From: an uncultured Roseburia sp.
Lineage (GTDB): Bacteria > Bacillota > Clostridia > Lachnospirales > Lachnospiraceae
Length of the DNA stretch: 64,000 nt
Direction: 5' to 3'
Assembly: GCA_947642555.1 (NCBI GenBank)
Contig: CANRSX010000009.1
Location: 1-64,000, forward strand
Part shown: piece by piece, positions 17,896 to 25,894 of the stretch
Layout of the letters: the number at the start of each line of letters is the position of its first letter
Numbering within the stretch: position 1 is the stretch's first letter
The notes under the pieces: model-generated
The model's input: only the letters and a program-made list of their open reading frames with translations
What the model was told of the DNA's origin: nothing
The model's database searches: none
Position numbers and translations under genes: made by a program

Positions 17896-19383
17896 ATGAG
17901 AATACATTTTGGGGGAATTGTAAAAAGTATTGCATTTTTATTAATTCTCTCAAATGTTTTACTGGCGACAAACAGAGTTCTGATGCCAAAATCAATCATT
18001 GCAAATAACAGATGGCCTACAACTTCTACTTATCATCAATTTTACAATATGAAACATGATTCTGTAGATGTTCTTTTTTTAGGCTCAAGTGTAACTGTAA
18101 ATGCATTTTCACCGCAGGAAATATATAATCATTTTGGTATAAGAAGTTACAATCTTGGAAGTGAGCAACAAAGCATATTTCTAAGTTATTTTTGGCTAAA
18201 AGAAGCGCTTCGCTTTCAGACACCACAGGTTGTTATATTAGACACAAAATTTTTATTTGAATTACATAAAGAAAATCCAATCAATACAACAGAAGGTCTT
18301 ATCAGAAAATGTTTGGATCCTATGAGATGGTCCTGTGTAAAACAGGAAGCTGTTAAAGAATTATGTGCTATTGACAAAGATCAGACAGAGCTGAGTTATT
18401 ATTTTACCAACATTCGCTATCATTCCAGGTGGTCTGATTTGAAAGAATATGATATGGTCAGTAGTGAGACGAAAAATAGTGAATTAAAAGGATATGCTGC
18501 AATTGAGACGTATGGTTCGGAAACTTATGCCGCATTTATATCCTCAGGAGATACAGAGATAAAAGCAGAAACTCATAAAATTATGCAGATCTATCTTGAT
18601 AAAATAGTAGAACTTTGCCAAAATAATGATATCACACTTATTTTGGTTTCTCTTCCAGGAAACTCTATGAGTGATGCTATAAATAACACTTTAACATCGT
18701 ACGCACAGATAAATGATATTGATTATTATAATATGTGTGAGGTTGAATTATATAATTCTGTTGGCGCAGTACTCCCAAAAGAAAATACGATTGGTCATGA
18801 GAACATTTGGGGAGCAATGAAAATGTCTCAGTTTTTTGGAAAAATGCTTAGAGATAATTATGGTTTGCCATCTACTGTAGATATGCAGTATGAGGAAACG
18901 AAGGAATTTTATGATCATATTATCAAAAATTGTGAATTGAACCATATTACTAATATTTGTGAATATCTAAAAGCCATAAATGATAAGCATTATACGACTT
19001 TTATTGTGATTAGAGATGAAGCGACTGCCCATTTAACAGATGACGCGGTAGCAGGCCTTAAAGAATTAGGACTACAGAGTGATCTGACAGGAAAATATGG
19101 ATGGAGTTATTGCGCAGTTATTTCACCTGAAAATGGAATTTCAGAAGTACTTAGTCAGAATGCTCCTGCTGAGTTGGCAGGCAGCATTCGCAATAAAAAG
19201 ACATTTTATACAGTGAGTAGTTGCGGATTTCTTTCCGGAATAACGAGTACAATTACGATTGACGGAAAAGAATACTGTCCGAATGTAAGAGGTTTAAATT
19301 TTGTTATTTATGATAATGATTTGATGAAAGTAATTGACCAGGTTACCTTTGACACGTGCGGTAATAACATAGCCATAAGATAA
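17896..19383 (+). CDS. SGNH-type acyltransferase with C-terminal ILEI/FAM3-like domain
   Basis: Protein of 495 aa with an N-terminal signal anchor (about 8-25), so the body is extracellular. VDVLFLGSSVTVNAFS at 57-72 supplies the GxS nucleophile block of SGNH/GDSL proteins, and GHENIWGA near residue 300 fits the catalytic His region. It is the expected partner of the MBOAT gene immediately upstream, completing O-acylation of the polymer. The last 135 residues (about 361-495) look like a separate domain. They contain TFIVIRDEAT, LTDDAVAGLKELGL, then YTVSSCGFLSGITSTITIDG, RGLNFVIYDND and VTFDT, closely recalling the interleukin-like EMT inducer (FAM3) fold, which is known in some bacterial surface proteins. 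That domain call is from memory of the family pattern. Confidence 0.8.
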   Translation: MRIHFGGIVKSIAFLLILSNVLLATNRVLMPKSIIANNRWPTTSTYHQFYNMKHDSVDVLFLGSSVTVNAFSPQEIYNHFGIRSYNLGSEQQSIFLSYFWLKEALRFQTPQVVILDTKFLFELHKENPINTTEGLIRKCLDPMRWSCVKQEAVKELCAIDKDQTELSYYFTNIRYHSRWSDLKEYDMVSSETKNSELKGYAAIETYGSETYAAFISSGDTEIKAETHKIMQIYLDKIVELCQNNDITLILVSLPGNSMSDAINNTLTSYAQINDIDYYNMCEVELYNSVGAVLPKENTIGHENIWGAMKMSQFFGKMLRDNYGLPSTVDMQYEETKEFYDHIIKNCELNHITNICEYLKAINDKHYTTFIVIRDEATAHLTDDAVAGLKELGLQSDLTGKYGWSYCAVISPENGISEVLSQNAPAELAGSIRNKKTFYTVSSCGFLSGITSTITIDGKEYCPNVRGLNFVIYDNDLMKVIDQVTFDTCGNNIAIR

Positions 19384-19450
19384 AATGTTATTTGTATATA
19401 AGAACCATTTCCATGTTGACAGTTATGTAAATTAATATAAGGAGCACTCC

Positions 19451-20500
19451 ATGAGCAATTTCAAAAATTCAACATTATTAATCACCGGCGGAACCGGCTC
19501 CTTCGGCCACACCGTCCTAAAGCACTTCCTCACCACCGACATCGGTGAGATCCGCATCTTCTCCCGTGATGAGAAAAAGCAGGACGACATGCGACACGAG
19601 CTCCAGGCAAACCACCCGGAACATGCGAACAAGGTAAAATTTTATATCGGAAACGTCAGGGATCCACAGTCGGTGCGGGATGCAATGCCGGGTGTGGATT
19701 TTATTTTTCACGCGGCTGCCTTAAAACAGGTGCCGAGCTGTGAGTTTTTCCCCATGGAAGCAGTCATGACAAATGTGGAAGGGTCCAACAACGTCCTTCA
19801 TGCCGCCATCGAGGCCGGGGTGAAAAAGGTGGTCTGTCTTTCCACGGACAAGGCGGCCTACCCTATCAACGCCATGGGAACCTCCAAGGCCATGATGGAG
19901 CATGTGGTGCGGGCAAACGCGCGGGTTGCCGCGGAGCGTGGCGGGACGGTCATCTGCTGTACCAGGTACGGCAATGTCATGTGTTCCCGCGGTTCGGTGA
20001 TCCCGCTCTTTATTGATCAGATTAAAAACGGCCAGCCGGTCACGGTCACCAACCCGGACATGACCCGGTTCCTGATGAACCTTGACGAGGCGGTCGACCT
20101 GGTGCAGTTTGCCTTTGAGCATGCGAATCCCGGCGATCTTTTTATCCAGAAGGCGGATGCCTCGACGATCGGTGTGCTTGCGGAGGCGGTACAGCGCCTG
20201 TTCGGCGACACCGGCACCCGGGTGATCGGGACAAGACACGGAGAGAAGCTCTACGAGACCCTGATGACGCGGGAGGAGAGGCTGCGCTCGGAGGACATGG
20301 GAAACTATTACCGGGTTTCCGCGGACAACCGGGATCTGAACTATGACAAATATTTCGTAAACGGACAGGTCACGACGGAGGCGGATGAGGCTTACACCAG
20401 CCATAACACCACGCTGCTTGACGTGGAGGGAACGGTAAAAAAGATTCTGACAACGGACTATGTGAGAGAGCAGCTGGAACACACAGGAGTACCCCGATGA
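19451..20500 (+). CDS. capE: UDP-GlcNAc 4,6-dehydratase/5-epimerase CapE (FnlA)
   Basis: First enzyme of UDP-N-acetyl-L-fucosamine synthesis. TGGTGSFG at 12-19 binds the dinucleotide and STDKA is at 131-135. The usual Tyr of the YxxxK pair is Met142 in MGTSK (142-146), the replacement typical of CapE/WbjB and different from PseB. Length 349 aa fits. It forms the L-arabino and then L-lyxo 4-keto sugars used by CapF. The L-arabino intermediate is also the PseC substrate, so it may feed the amination at 9169-10353. GC content jumps upward at this gene relative to the preceding acyltransferase pair. CapF overlaps by 4 bases. Confidence 0.93.
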   Translation: MSNFKNSTLLITGGTGSFGHTVLKHFLTTDIGEIRIFSRDEKKQDDMRHELQANHPEHANKVKFYIGNVRDPQSVRDAMPGVDFIFHAAALKQVPSCEFFPMEAVMTNVEGSNNVLHAAIEAGVKKVVCLSTDKAAYPINAMGTSKAMMEHVVRANARVAAERGGTVICCTRYGNVMCSRGSVIPLFIDQIKNGQPVTVTNPDMTRFLMNLDEAVDLVQFAFEHANPGDLFIQKADASTIGVLAEAVQRLFGDTGTRVIGTRHGEKLYETLMTREERLRSEDMGNYYRVSADNRDLNYDKYFVNGQVTTEADEAYTSHNTTLLDVEGTVKKILTTDYVREQLEHTGVPR

Positions 20501-21777
20501 ACATACTGGTAACCGGTTCCGCCGGCTTTGTAGGCCGCAACCTCGTGGAAAACTTAAAAAACATCCGCGACGGCAAAAACCGCACAAGGCCGGATCTGAC
20601 CATTACAAACATTTATGAATACGACACGGACAGCCCGCCTTCCCTCCTGGAGGAGGCCTGTGCGCACTGCGGCTTCGTCTTCCACCTGGCAGGCGTCAAC
20701 CGTCCAGAGGATCCGGCCGATTTTATGAAGGGGAACTTCGGGTTCACCTCCGTCCTTCTGGACACGCTGAAAAAATACGGCAACACCTGCCCGGTCATGC
20801 TCTCAGGCTCCGTCCAGGCTTCCCTTGCCGGACGGTATGCGGATTCGGAATACGGAAAATCCAAGCTGGCGGGTGAGGAGCTGCTCTTACGCTATGCCGC
20901 GGATACCGGGGCGGAGGTGCTCATCTACCGCTTCCCGAATCTGTTCGGAAAATGGTGCCGTCCGAACTACAACTCGGCGGTGGCGACTTTCTGCCATGCC
21001 GTGGCGAACGGCCTGGAATACACGGTAAATGACCGGAATACGGAGCTGGAACTGGTCTATATCGACGACCTGGTGGAGGAGCTGCTGGATGCGCTGGAGG
21101 GAAGGGCGCACCGGGAAACCGGCTCCCGCCCGGCAGGCATTCCGGCAGACGGTGCAGCTGATGGCGCAGCTGCCGGCCGGGCTGCAAAGCAATCCGTGGA
21201 AAACGCATACTGCGCCGTTCCCGTCACCCATCACGCCACCCTCGGGGAGATCGTGGATCTTCTCCTGCGGTTTAAAGCCATGCCGGAAACCCTCATCCTG
21301 CCGCAGATTCCCGCGGGCAGCTTTGCAAAAAAGCTGTACAGCACGTATCTGTCATATCTCCCGTCGGGAACTGTCTCCTGGCCGCTGGACATGAAGGTGG
21401 ACAGCCGCGGCGTGTTCACGGAGCTTCTAAAAACGGAAGCCTGCGGCCAGGTGAGCATCAACATCGCAAGGCCGGGGAATGTGCGGGGGGAGCACTGGCA
21501 CAACAGCAAATGGGAAATCTTCATCGTGGTCGCGGGCCACGGCCTGATCCGGGAGCGCCGGATCGGGACGGATCCGGCCACCGGGAAGGAGTATCCCGTG
21601 ACGGAATTCGAGGTGACCGGGGAGCAGATGCGCGCAGTGCAGATGCTGCCGGGATACGCCCACAGCATCACAAACATGTCGGAGACGGAAAACCTTGTGA
21701 CCGTGATGTGGGCAAACGAACCCTTTGACGCCGGGCATCCGGACACGTTTTATGAGAAGGTGATACCTGAGGCATAA
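20497..21777 (+). CDS. capF: CapF bifunctional 3-epimerase/4-reductase (FnlB)
   Basis: Second enzyme of UDP-L-FucNAc synthesis. The N-terminal short-chain dehydrogenase part has TGSAGFVGRN at 6-15 and YGKSK at 119-123. The C-terminal cupin part has EHWHNSKWE and HSITNMSET, the zinc and substrate histidines known from Staphylococcus CapF. It produces UDP-2-acetamido-2,6-dideoxy-L-talose. At 426 aa it is larger than the usual roughly 370 aa, mainly because of an Ala/Gly/Arg-rich stretch at about 203-233, which looks like an inserted loop between core elements. It is coupled to capE by an ATGA overlap. The gene is GC-rich like capE and capG. Confidence 0.93.
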   Translation: MNILVTGSAGFVGRNLVENLKNIRDGKNRTRPDLTITNIYEYDTDSPPSLLEEACAHCGFVFHLAGVNRPEDPADFMKGNFGFTSVLLDTLKKYGNTCPVMLSGSVQASLAGRYADSEYGKSKLAGEELLLRYAADTGAEVLIYRFPNLFGKWCRPNYNSAVATFCHAVANGLEYTVNDRNTELELVYIDDLVEELLDALEGRAHRETGSRPAGIPADGAADGAAAGRAAKQSVENAYCAVPVTHHATLGEIVDLLLRFKAMPETLILPQIPAGSFAKKLYSTYLSYLPSGTVSWPLDMKVDSRGVFTELLKTEACGQVSINIARPGNVRGEHWHNSKWEIFIVVAGHGLIRERRIGTDPATGKEYPVTEFEVTGEQMRAVQMLPGYAHSITNMSETENLVTVMWANEPFDAGHPDTFYEKVIPEA

Positions 21778-21795
21778 GCGTGCCGGCGCACCTGT

Positions 21796-21821
21796 CCGGG
21801 CAGAAGCAGACAGCTGCCCGG
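21796..21821 (+). repeat. Hairpin between capF and capG
   Basis: Perfect 8-base inverted repeat (CCGGGCAG, 10-base loop, CTGCCCGG) in the 106-base gap between capF and capG. No T-run follows, so it is not an intrinsic terminator. It could stabilise or process the messenger or partly limit read-through. The rest of this gap shows nothing recognisable. Confidence 0.45.
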
Positions 21822-21883
21822 CAAACGGAACAGGGGCCGGCAGAAAAAGCCCTCCCCCAAGACACAGCGACAGAAAGCAGGTT

Positions 21884-23110
21884 ATGATGAACACAGATTT
21901 TACCGGTATCACATGGAAAAACAACGGCTGCATAAAGCTTTTAATCATCGCCGGCACCCGCCCGGAGATCATCCGGCTTTCGGCTGTGATCACAAAATGC
22001 AGAACATACTTTGACACGATCCTCTGCCATACCGGACAGAACTACGATTATAACTTAAACGGCATCTTTTTCCGGGACCTGGGACTTGCGGACCCGGAGG
22101 TTTACCTGGACGCCGTGGGGGATGACCTGGGCGCCACCATGGGGAACATCATTTCCGCAAGCTATAAACTGATGGCGGAGCTGTCGCCCGACGCTCTCCT
22201 GGTACTCGGCGACACGAACTCCTGCCTCTCCGTCATTGGGGCAAAACGCCTGCACATCCCGGTCTTTCACATGGAAGCCGGAAACCGCTGCAAGGACGAA
22301 TGCCTGCCGGAGGAGACCAACCGGCGGATCGTGGACATCATCTCCGACGTCAACCTCGCCTACTCCGAACACGCGAGACGGTACCTGGCCGAATGCGGGC
22401 TTCCGCGGGAGCGGACCTATGTGACCGGCTCCCCGATGGCCGAGGTGTTAAAACATAATCTGCCGCGGATCCTGGCTTCGGACATACACAGCCGTCTCAC
22501 CGCCGAGACCGGTGTAAAAATCGAAAAAGGCAGGTACATTCTGCTCTCCGCCCACCGGGAGGAAAACATCGACACGGAGAAAAACTTCCTCTCCCTGTTT
22601 CGTGCAATCAACGCGATGGCGGAAAACTGCGACATGCCGGTGCTCTACTCCTGCCACCCGAGGAGCCGGAAACGCTTAGAGCAGATGGCGGCGGACGGGA
22701 AATTTCAGCTGGACAGCCGCGTGATCGCCCACGAGCCGCTTGGGTTTCACGATTACAACTGCCTGCAGGTACATGCGTACTGCGTGGTTTCCGATTCCGG
22801 GACGCTGCCGGAGGAAAGCTCCTACTTCACCTCGGAGGGAATGCCGTTCCCGGCCGTGTGCATCCGCACCTCGACGGAGCGTCCGGAGGCGCTGGATAAG
22901 GCCTGCTTCATCCTCTCCGGCATTGGCAGGGAGGAGCTTTTACAGGCGGTGGAGCTTGCAGTGTCCTTAAACGAATCCGGGGATTACGGGATCCCGGCGC
23001 CGGATTATACGGATGTGAATGTCAGCACAAAGGTGGTAAAGATCATCCAGTCCTATGTGAATGTGGTGAACCGGTTTGTGTGGAGGAAGGATGAAAAAAA
23101 TACCGGATGA
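21884..23110 (+). CDS. capG: UDP-N-acetyl-L-fucosamine synthase CapG (FnlC)
   Basis: Non-hydrolysing UDP-sugar 2-epimerase superfamily, third step of UDP-L-FucNAc synthesis, converting the L-talo (pneumosamine) to the L-fuco form. AGTRPEIIRLS, LVLGDTNS, HMEAGNRCKDECLPEETNRR, LSAHREENID and SDSGTLPEESS follow each other in the order usual for CapG/WbjD. The CKDECLPEE variant distinguishes it from WecB. Length 408 aa includes about 18 extra N-terminal residues before the first strand. ATG 21884 and 21887 are equally possible after the AGG at 21879-21881. It is the last gene of the plus-strand operon. After it the DNA has two short stem-loops (23103-23120 and 23189-23208) but no clear T-tailed terminator. 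Confidence 0.92.
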   Translation: MMNTDFTGITWKNNGCIKLLIIAGTRPEIIRLSAVITKCRTYFDTILCHTGQNYDYNLNGIFFRDLGLADPEVYLDAVGDDLGATMGNIISASYKLMAELSPDALLVLGDTNSCLSVIGAKRLHIPVFHMEAGNRCKDECLPEETNRRIVDIISDVNLAYSEHARRYLAECGLPRERTYVTGSPMAEVLKHNLPRILASDIHSRLTAETGVKIEKGRYILLSAHREENIDTEKNFLSLFRAINAMAENCDMPVLYSCHPRSRKRLEQMAADGKFQLDSRVIAHEPLGFHDYNCLQVHAYCVVSDSGTLPEESSYFTSEGMPFPAVCIRTSTERPEALDKACFILSGIGREELLQAVELAVSLNESGDYGIPAPDYTDVNVSTKVVKIIQSYVNVVNRFVWRKDEKNTG

Positions 23111-23280
23111 CAGAATCCGGGATGTGAGGACTCATGATGATGAAAACAAAAGAAGCTTTGCAGAATATGGATTTTTTGTTTTCAGTAATGGTTAGTTGAT
23201 GCTAACCAAAGCACACTTTAACATGAAACATTTTTCTAATATACGTTTTTAAAAAACCCGACTACATCTCTAATAGAACA

Positions 23281-23309
23281 TTCACAAAACTACAGCGGTA
23301 TGATATAAT
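23281..23309 (+). promoter_or_regulatory. Sigma-A promoter with extended -10
   Basis: TTCACA at 23281-23286, a 17-base spacer and TATAAT at 23304-23309, preceded by TG one base before the -10 (extended -10). It drives the small winged-helix gene at 23363. The start site would be near 23316, giving a short leader of about 47 bases. A 7-base inverted repeat (TGGTTAG/CTAACCA) lies about 75 bases upstream and could be an operator. Confidence 0.75.
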
Positions 23310-23362
23310 GACCATTGACACACATCAACTCATGCAACAATACAAAAGAGGAGAGGGAAATC

Positions 23363-23620
23363 ATGATGGAGACATGGGAATACGTGGAGATGGACAATAT
23401 GCCGAAAACCTCCTGTCAGCTGCTGAATATTCTATGGGCAGAGAACCGGGCGCTGACGCTGGAGGAGCTGACAGAACTCCTGAATACCAATTTTTCGGGC
23501 ACCTGGCCAAAGCATGATGTGATGCAGTTCCTGCGCCAGCTTCTGATCGGCGATTATGCCGAGAAACGGCGGCGCGGACTGAAGACATATTACGCAGCGC
23601 TTGGCTGTGAGGAAGAATAA
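23363..23620 (+). CDS. Small BlaI-like winged-helix protein, copy 1
   Basis: Protein of 85 aa. The run LLNILWAENRALTLEELTELLN followed by W, a short link and FLRQLLIGDYAEKRRRGLKTYY resembles the winged-helix of BlaI/MecI repressors (helix, recognition helix, basic wing) but without their C-terminal dimer domain. Function is not known; a regulatory role is inferred. Two adjacent ATG codons (23363, 23366) follow the GGAGAGGG ribosome site; either may be used. A close paralogue, about three quarters identical by eye, lies in opposite orientation at 24245-24502, with an XRE regulator between them. It has its own promoter and is followed by a strong terminator. Confidence 0.7.
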   Translation: MMETWEYVEMDNMPKTSCQLLNILWAENRALTLEELTELLNTNFSGTWPKHDVMQFLRQLLIGDYAEKRRRGLKTYYAALGCEEE

Positions 23621-23651
23621 CAGGAATAACCGGTAATACAACAGACGAAAG

Positions 23652-23692
23652 AGACTGCCGCAGAACAGGACATTTCCGCGACAGTCTTTTTT
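23652..23692 (+). terminator. Intrinsic terminator after winged-helix copy 1
   Basis: Long stem starting AGACTG and ending CAGTCT with 13 or so pairs broken by two mismatches, directly followed by six T bases (23687-23692). It ends the transcript of the 23363-23620 gene. The stop codon of the minus-strand XRE gene lies 7 bases beyond, so the hairpin may also serve that gene, though no T-run is present in that direction. Confidence 0.85.
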
Positions 23693-23698
23693 CCCGAA

Positions 23699-24016
23699 CT
23701 ATTCCGATCGGTTCTCCTTGCTGTCCCTGGACGTCTCGCCCTGTTCCGCTGTCGCCTCTTTTTCTTCTGTAAGCGGCTTTAACAGCTGGTACGGCTGGAT
23801 ATTTAATGCACGCGCCAGATTGAACAATACCTCGAGCGAACAGTGCTTGGGATTATTGACGGATTCCAGCGAGCCAAGATATGGCTGGGTAATCTGCGCC
23901 TTTTCCGCAAGCATGACCTGGGTATAACCGGCAAGCCGCCTGTAATAAGCGATATTCAGGGCGATATCCAGATAGTAATCGACATTTTCAAATGATGGTT
24001 TTTTACTGTGTGACAT
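23699..24016 (-). CDS. XRE-family helix-turn-helix regulator
   Basis: Protein of 105 aa. Residues about 20-75 form a lambda-repressor-like domain: NIAYYRRLAGYTQVMLAEKA, recognition segment ITQPYLGSLESV, then CSLEVLFNLARALNIQPYQLL. The C-terminal 25 residues are acidic and look disordered. It is probably a DNA-binding repressor of local genes. GGAG stands about 7 bases before ATG 24016. Upstream on the minus strand a TATAAT at 24066-24061 could be its -10, but the -35 is poor. It is transcribed toward winged-helix copy 1 and lies between the two winged-helix paralogues. Targets are unknown. Confidence 0.8.
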   Translation of the reverse strand: MSHSKKPSFENVDYYLDIALNIAYYRRLAGYTQVMLAEKAQITQPYLGSLESVNNPKHCSLEVLFNLARALNIQPYQLLKPLTEEKEATAEQGETSRDSKENRSE

Positions 24017-24244
24017 ACGCTACTCCATTTTTTAGCAATCGTGTGTAAAGGTACAATCCTATTATAGTAGTGCTTATGAATTATAAAAAGATTTTAACAG
24101 GATATAATTATTGCCCTTTAGAATAAGATTCTTCCTTCTTCATGAATGAATATCATTTTTGCCTGATAAACTGCGAAAATTGCGCTAAAAACGTCAGATT
24201 TCGCTCCATGGGGAATCTCACCATGAAGCAATCCATGCTTTGAA

Positions 24245-24502
24245 TTACAGATCATATTCACTGCCAAGTGCAACATAATAGATCTTAAAACCATGCCGCC
24301 TCTTCTCCGCATAGTCTCCGATCAGTAACTGACGCAGGAAAAGAAATACATCCTGTCTCGTCCACTGGCCCGAAAAATTCGAATTCACCAGTCGTGTCAG
24401 TTCATCCAGTGTCAATGCCCGATTCTCCGCCCACAAAATGTTTAACAGATGGCAGGAGGTCTTTGGCATATTGTCCATCTCCACGTATTCCCATGTCTCC
24501 AT
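24245..24502 (-). CDS. Small BlaI-like winged-helix protein, copy 2
   Basis: Protein of 85 aa starting METWEYVEMDNMPKTSCH, nearly the same as copy 1 at 23363-23620. The stretch FLRQLLIGDYAEKRR and the wing are conserved, while substitutions cluster in the linker (for example NSNFSGQWTRQDV). The same BlaI-like winged helix without a dimerisation domain is seen. It has its own promoter 48 bases upstream. The two copies form an inverted duplication around the XRE gene. Downstream, 24017-24244 contains no convincing gene, only AT-rich DNA with possible XRE promoter elements. Confidence 0.7.
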   Translation of the reverse strand: METWEYVEMDNMPKTSCHLLNILWAENRALTLDELTRLVNSNFSGQWTRQDVFLFLRQLLIGDYAEKRRHGFKIYYVALGSEYDL

Positions 24503-24549
24503 ACTTTTTATCCTTTGTCAGTCTGAAAGGTTAACCTGCTTCGTTTACT

Positions 24550-24578
24550 ATTGTAGCGCATATTTGTCGATTTGTAAA
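24550..24578 (-). promoter_or_regulatory. Sigma-A promoter of winged-helix copy 2
   Basis: Read on the minus strand: TTTACA (24578-24573), a 17-base spacer and TACAAT (24555-24550). Flanking bases match the pseG promoter at 25767-25739: both read TTTACAAATC, and both have GCGC directly before the -10. That similarity goes beyond the core promoter and could mark a shared regulator site. Confidence 0.75.
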
Positions 24579-24609
24579 GACAAAAATCGGAAATTGTAGT
24601 AAAAATATG

Positions 24610-25689
24610 TCATATAAACGAAAAAAGAGCAGATACGATTCGGGCTGCACCCATTCCATCCACGGTCTCACGCTGTTTTCGGGCGATCAGAATACGCTCT
24701 CCGCGATCATCTGCCAGCTTTACGATTTCATTTATGAGTGACTCCGCCAGTCTTTCTCCGCCGATTTCTCTTATATCACCGCAGTTTTTCAGAACGCCGT
24801 GACGGGCAAAGCCTTCTGCCCCCGGGATCTGATTATCCGCCAGGATGTAAGTCACTGCCGGCGTCTGCGTGGCGCAGAGTTCATAGAGCGTAGATCCCGC
24901 CGCACTGATCGCAAGATCACATGCACACATCAGCTCCGCCATACGCTGGACGTTCGAATGCAGCGTAATATTGGAAACGCCGCCCGCAAGCTCCCGGATC
25001 ACCGGGGCATCCTCGTTTACGGCGCCGACGATAAAATGAAAATGAAATCGCGCGAGCTCCTGACCGCGTCGGATCATTTCGCGGATCAGATGGATCCCTG
25101 TATGCCCGGCATCCGCTCCGCCGGTAGAGATGAGAATACTGCCTGCCTGTCCCGCAATTTCCCGTAACGGCAGATTCTGAAATTCCGCCCGTAACGGCGC
25201 ATAGGAAGGGCCGAGGAGGAAACGCGGCACGTTTTTTCCAGGTTTCCGATACATCTGTCGATAATCTTCCGCTTTGTCGGGGCCGTAAATATTATAGTTC
25301 ATTAATACGTCACAGGGATATGGAAATGACAGTACGTCGTCAAGATATACCAGCATGGTTCCGGTTTCCCGGCATGTTTCAAACAGAAAAGAGAGATATT
25401 CTTCCGTGACATAATAAGAGTCGACAAGCAAAGCCTTCGGACAGAGCCCGCGAATCGCATCCTTTGTCCGCTGCATATCCTGATTCATATCACGGTAATC
25501 ACTCTGTAAAACCTGACATGCATGGCCATGCTGAGCGATCGTGCCGGAAAAATCATCCGAAGCAGTGAGAAACGTGCTCCTTCTGCCGGATGAAAGCGCT
25601 GCATCTGCGATCGAAATACACCGCATAACATGACCTGCGCCGATCGACGAATTACCGTCACAGCGGAAAAGAAGATCTGTTTTGTCCAA
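24610..25689 (-). CDS. pseG: Orphan PseG UDP-sugar hydrolase
   Basis: GT-B fold hydrolase that removes UDP from UDP-2,4-diacetamido-2,4,6-trideoxy-beta-L-altropyranose before pseudaminic acid condensation. The N-terminal RCDGNSSIGAGHVMRC (9-24) with His20 is the PseG signature. ILISTGGADAGHTG and DLAISAAGSTLYELCATQTP follow in the donor half. Length 359 aa is normal. The start is TTG at 25689: the first ATG (residue 22) would remove the signature, and AGGTGG is placed 8 bases before the TTG. It stands alone with its own promoter, outside both polysaccharide operons, and could serve either. Composition is GC-richer than the flanking regulators. Fully intact. Confidence 0.9.
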   Translation of the reverse strand: MDKTDLLFRCDGNSSIGAGHVMRCISIADAALSSGRRSTFLTASDDFSGTIAQHGHACQVLQSDYRDMNQDMQRTKDAIRGLCPKALLVDSYYVTEEYLSFLFETCRETGTMLVYLDDVLSFPYPCDVLMNYNIYGPDKAEDYRQMYRKPGKNVPRFLLGPSYAPLRAEFQNLPLREIAGQAGSILISTGGADAGHTGIHLIREMIRRGQELARFHFHFIVGAVNEDAPVIRELAGGVSNITLHSNVQRMAELMCACDLAISAAGSTLYELCATQTPAVTYILADNQIPGAEGFARHGVLKNCGDIREIGGERLAESLINEIVKLADDRGERILIARKQRETVDGMGAARIVSALFSFI

Positions 25690-25738
25690 AGAATGCCACC
25701 TGCTTTCCTGAAAAAGTCACATATCTGTATCTACACGT

Positions 25739-25767
25739 ATCGTAGCGCGTTTGAGAGGATTTGTAAA
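25739..25767 (-). promoter_or_regulatory. Sigma-A promoter of pseG
   Basis: Minus-strand TTTACA (25767-25762), 17-base spacer, TACGAT (25744-25739). The leader to the TTG start is about 45 bases. The bases after the -35 (AATC) and before the -10 (GCGC) are shared with the promoter at 24578-24550. Confidence 0.65.
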
Positions 25768-25834
25768 GGAAAAAATAAATCAATGCGCAAGATCCATAAT
25801 TTTCAGCGAAAGGATAGATCCTGGTTCTGATTCA

Positions 25835-25843
25835 TGATATAAT
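25835..25843 (+). promoter_or_regulatory. Extended -10 promoter of the SIR2-STAND gene
   Basis: TGATATAAT at 25835-25843 is a perfect extended -10 element. A matching -35 is weak (TAGATC at the 17-base distance), as is common for extended -10 promoters. The leader to ATG 25895 is about 45 bases and ends with a strong GGGGAGG ribosome site. It is divergent from the pseG promoter 70 bases away. Confidence 0.55.
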
Positions 25844-25894
25844 TCAGAGGGAGATACAATATCACTTTATATTGAATGCGATGGGGAGGAAACG

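Noticed and set aside
19416-19441. TTGACA with nearby TATAAG before capE as an internal promoter
   Set aside because: The spacer would be only 14 bases and no -10 exists at 16-18 bases.
19721-20587. Minus-strand 288-codon frame opposite capE/capF
   Set aside because: Mirror of GC-rich codons in well-supported genes; no start signals.
23103-23120. CCGGAT/ATCCGG stem-loop after capG as a terminator
   Set aside because: Short stem with no T-run after it.
24118-24312. Small minus-strand frame of 64 codons downstream of winged-helix copy 2
   Set aside because: No ribosome site and no recognisable domain; it overlaps the 3' end of the winged-helix gene.
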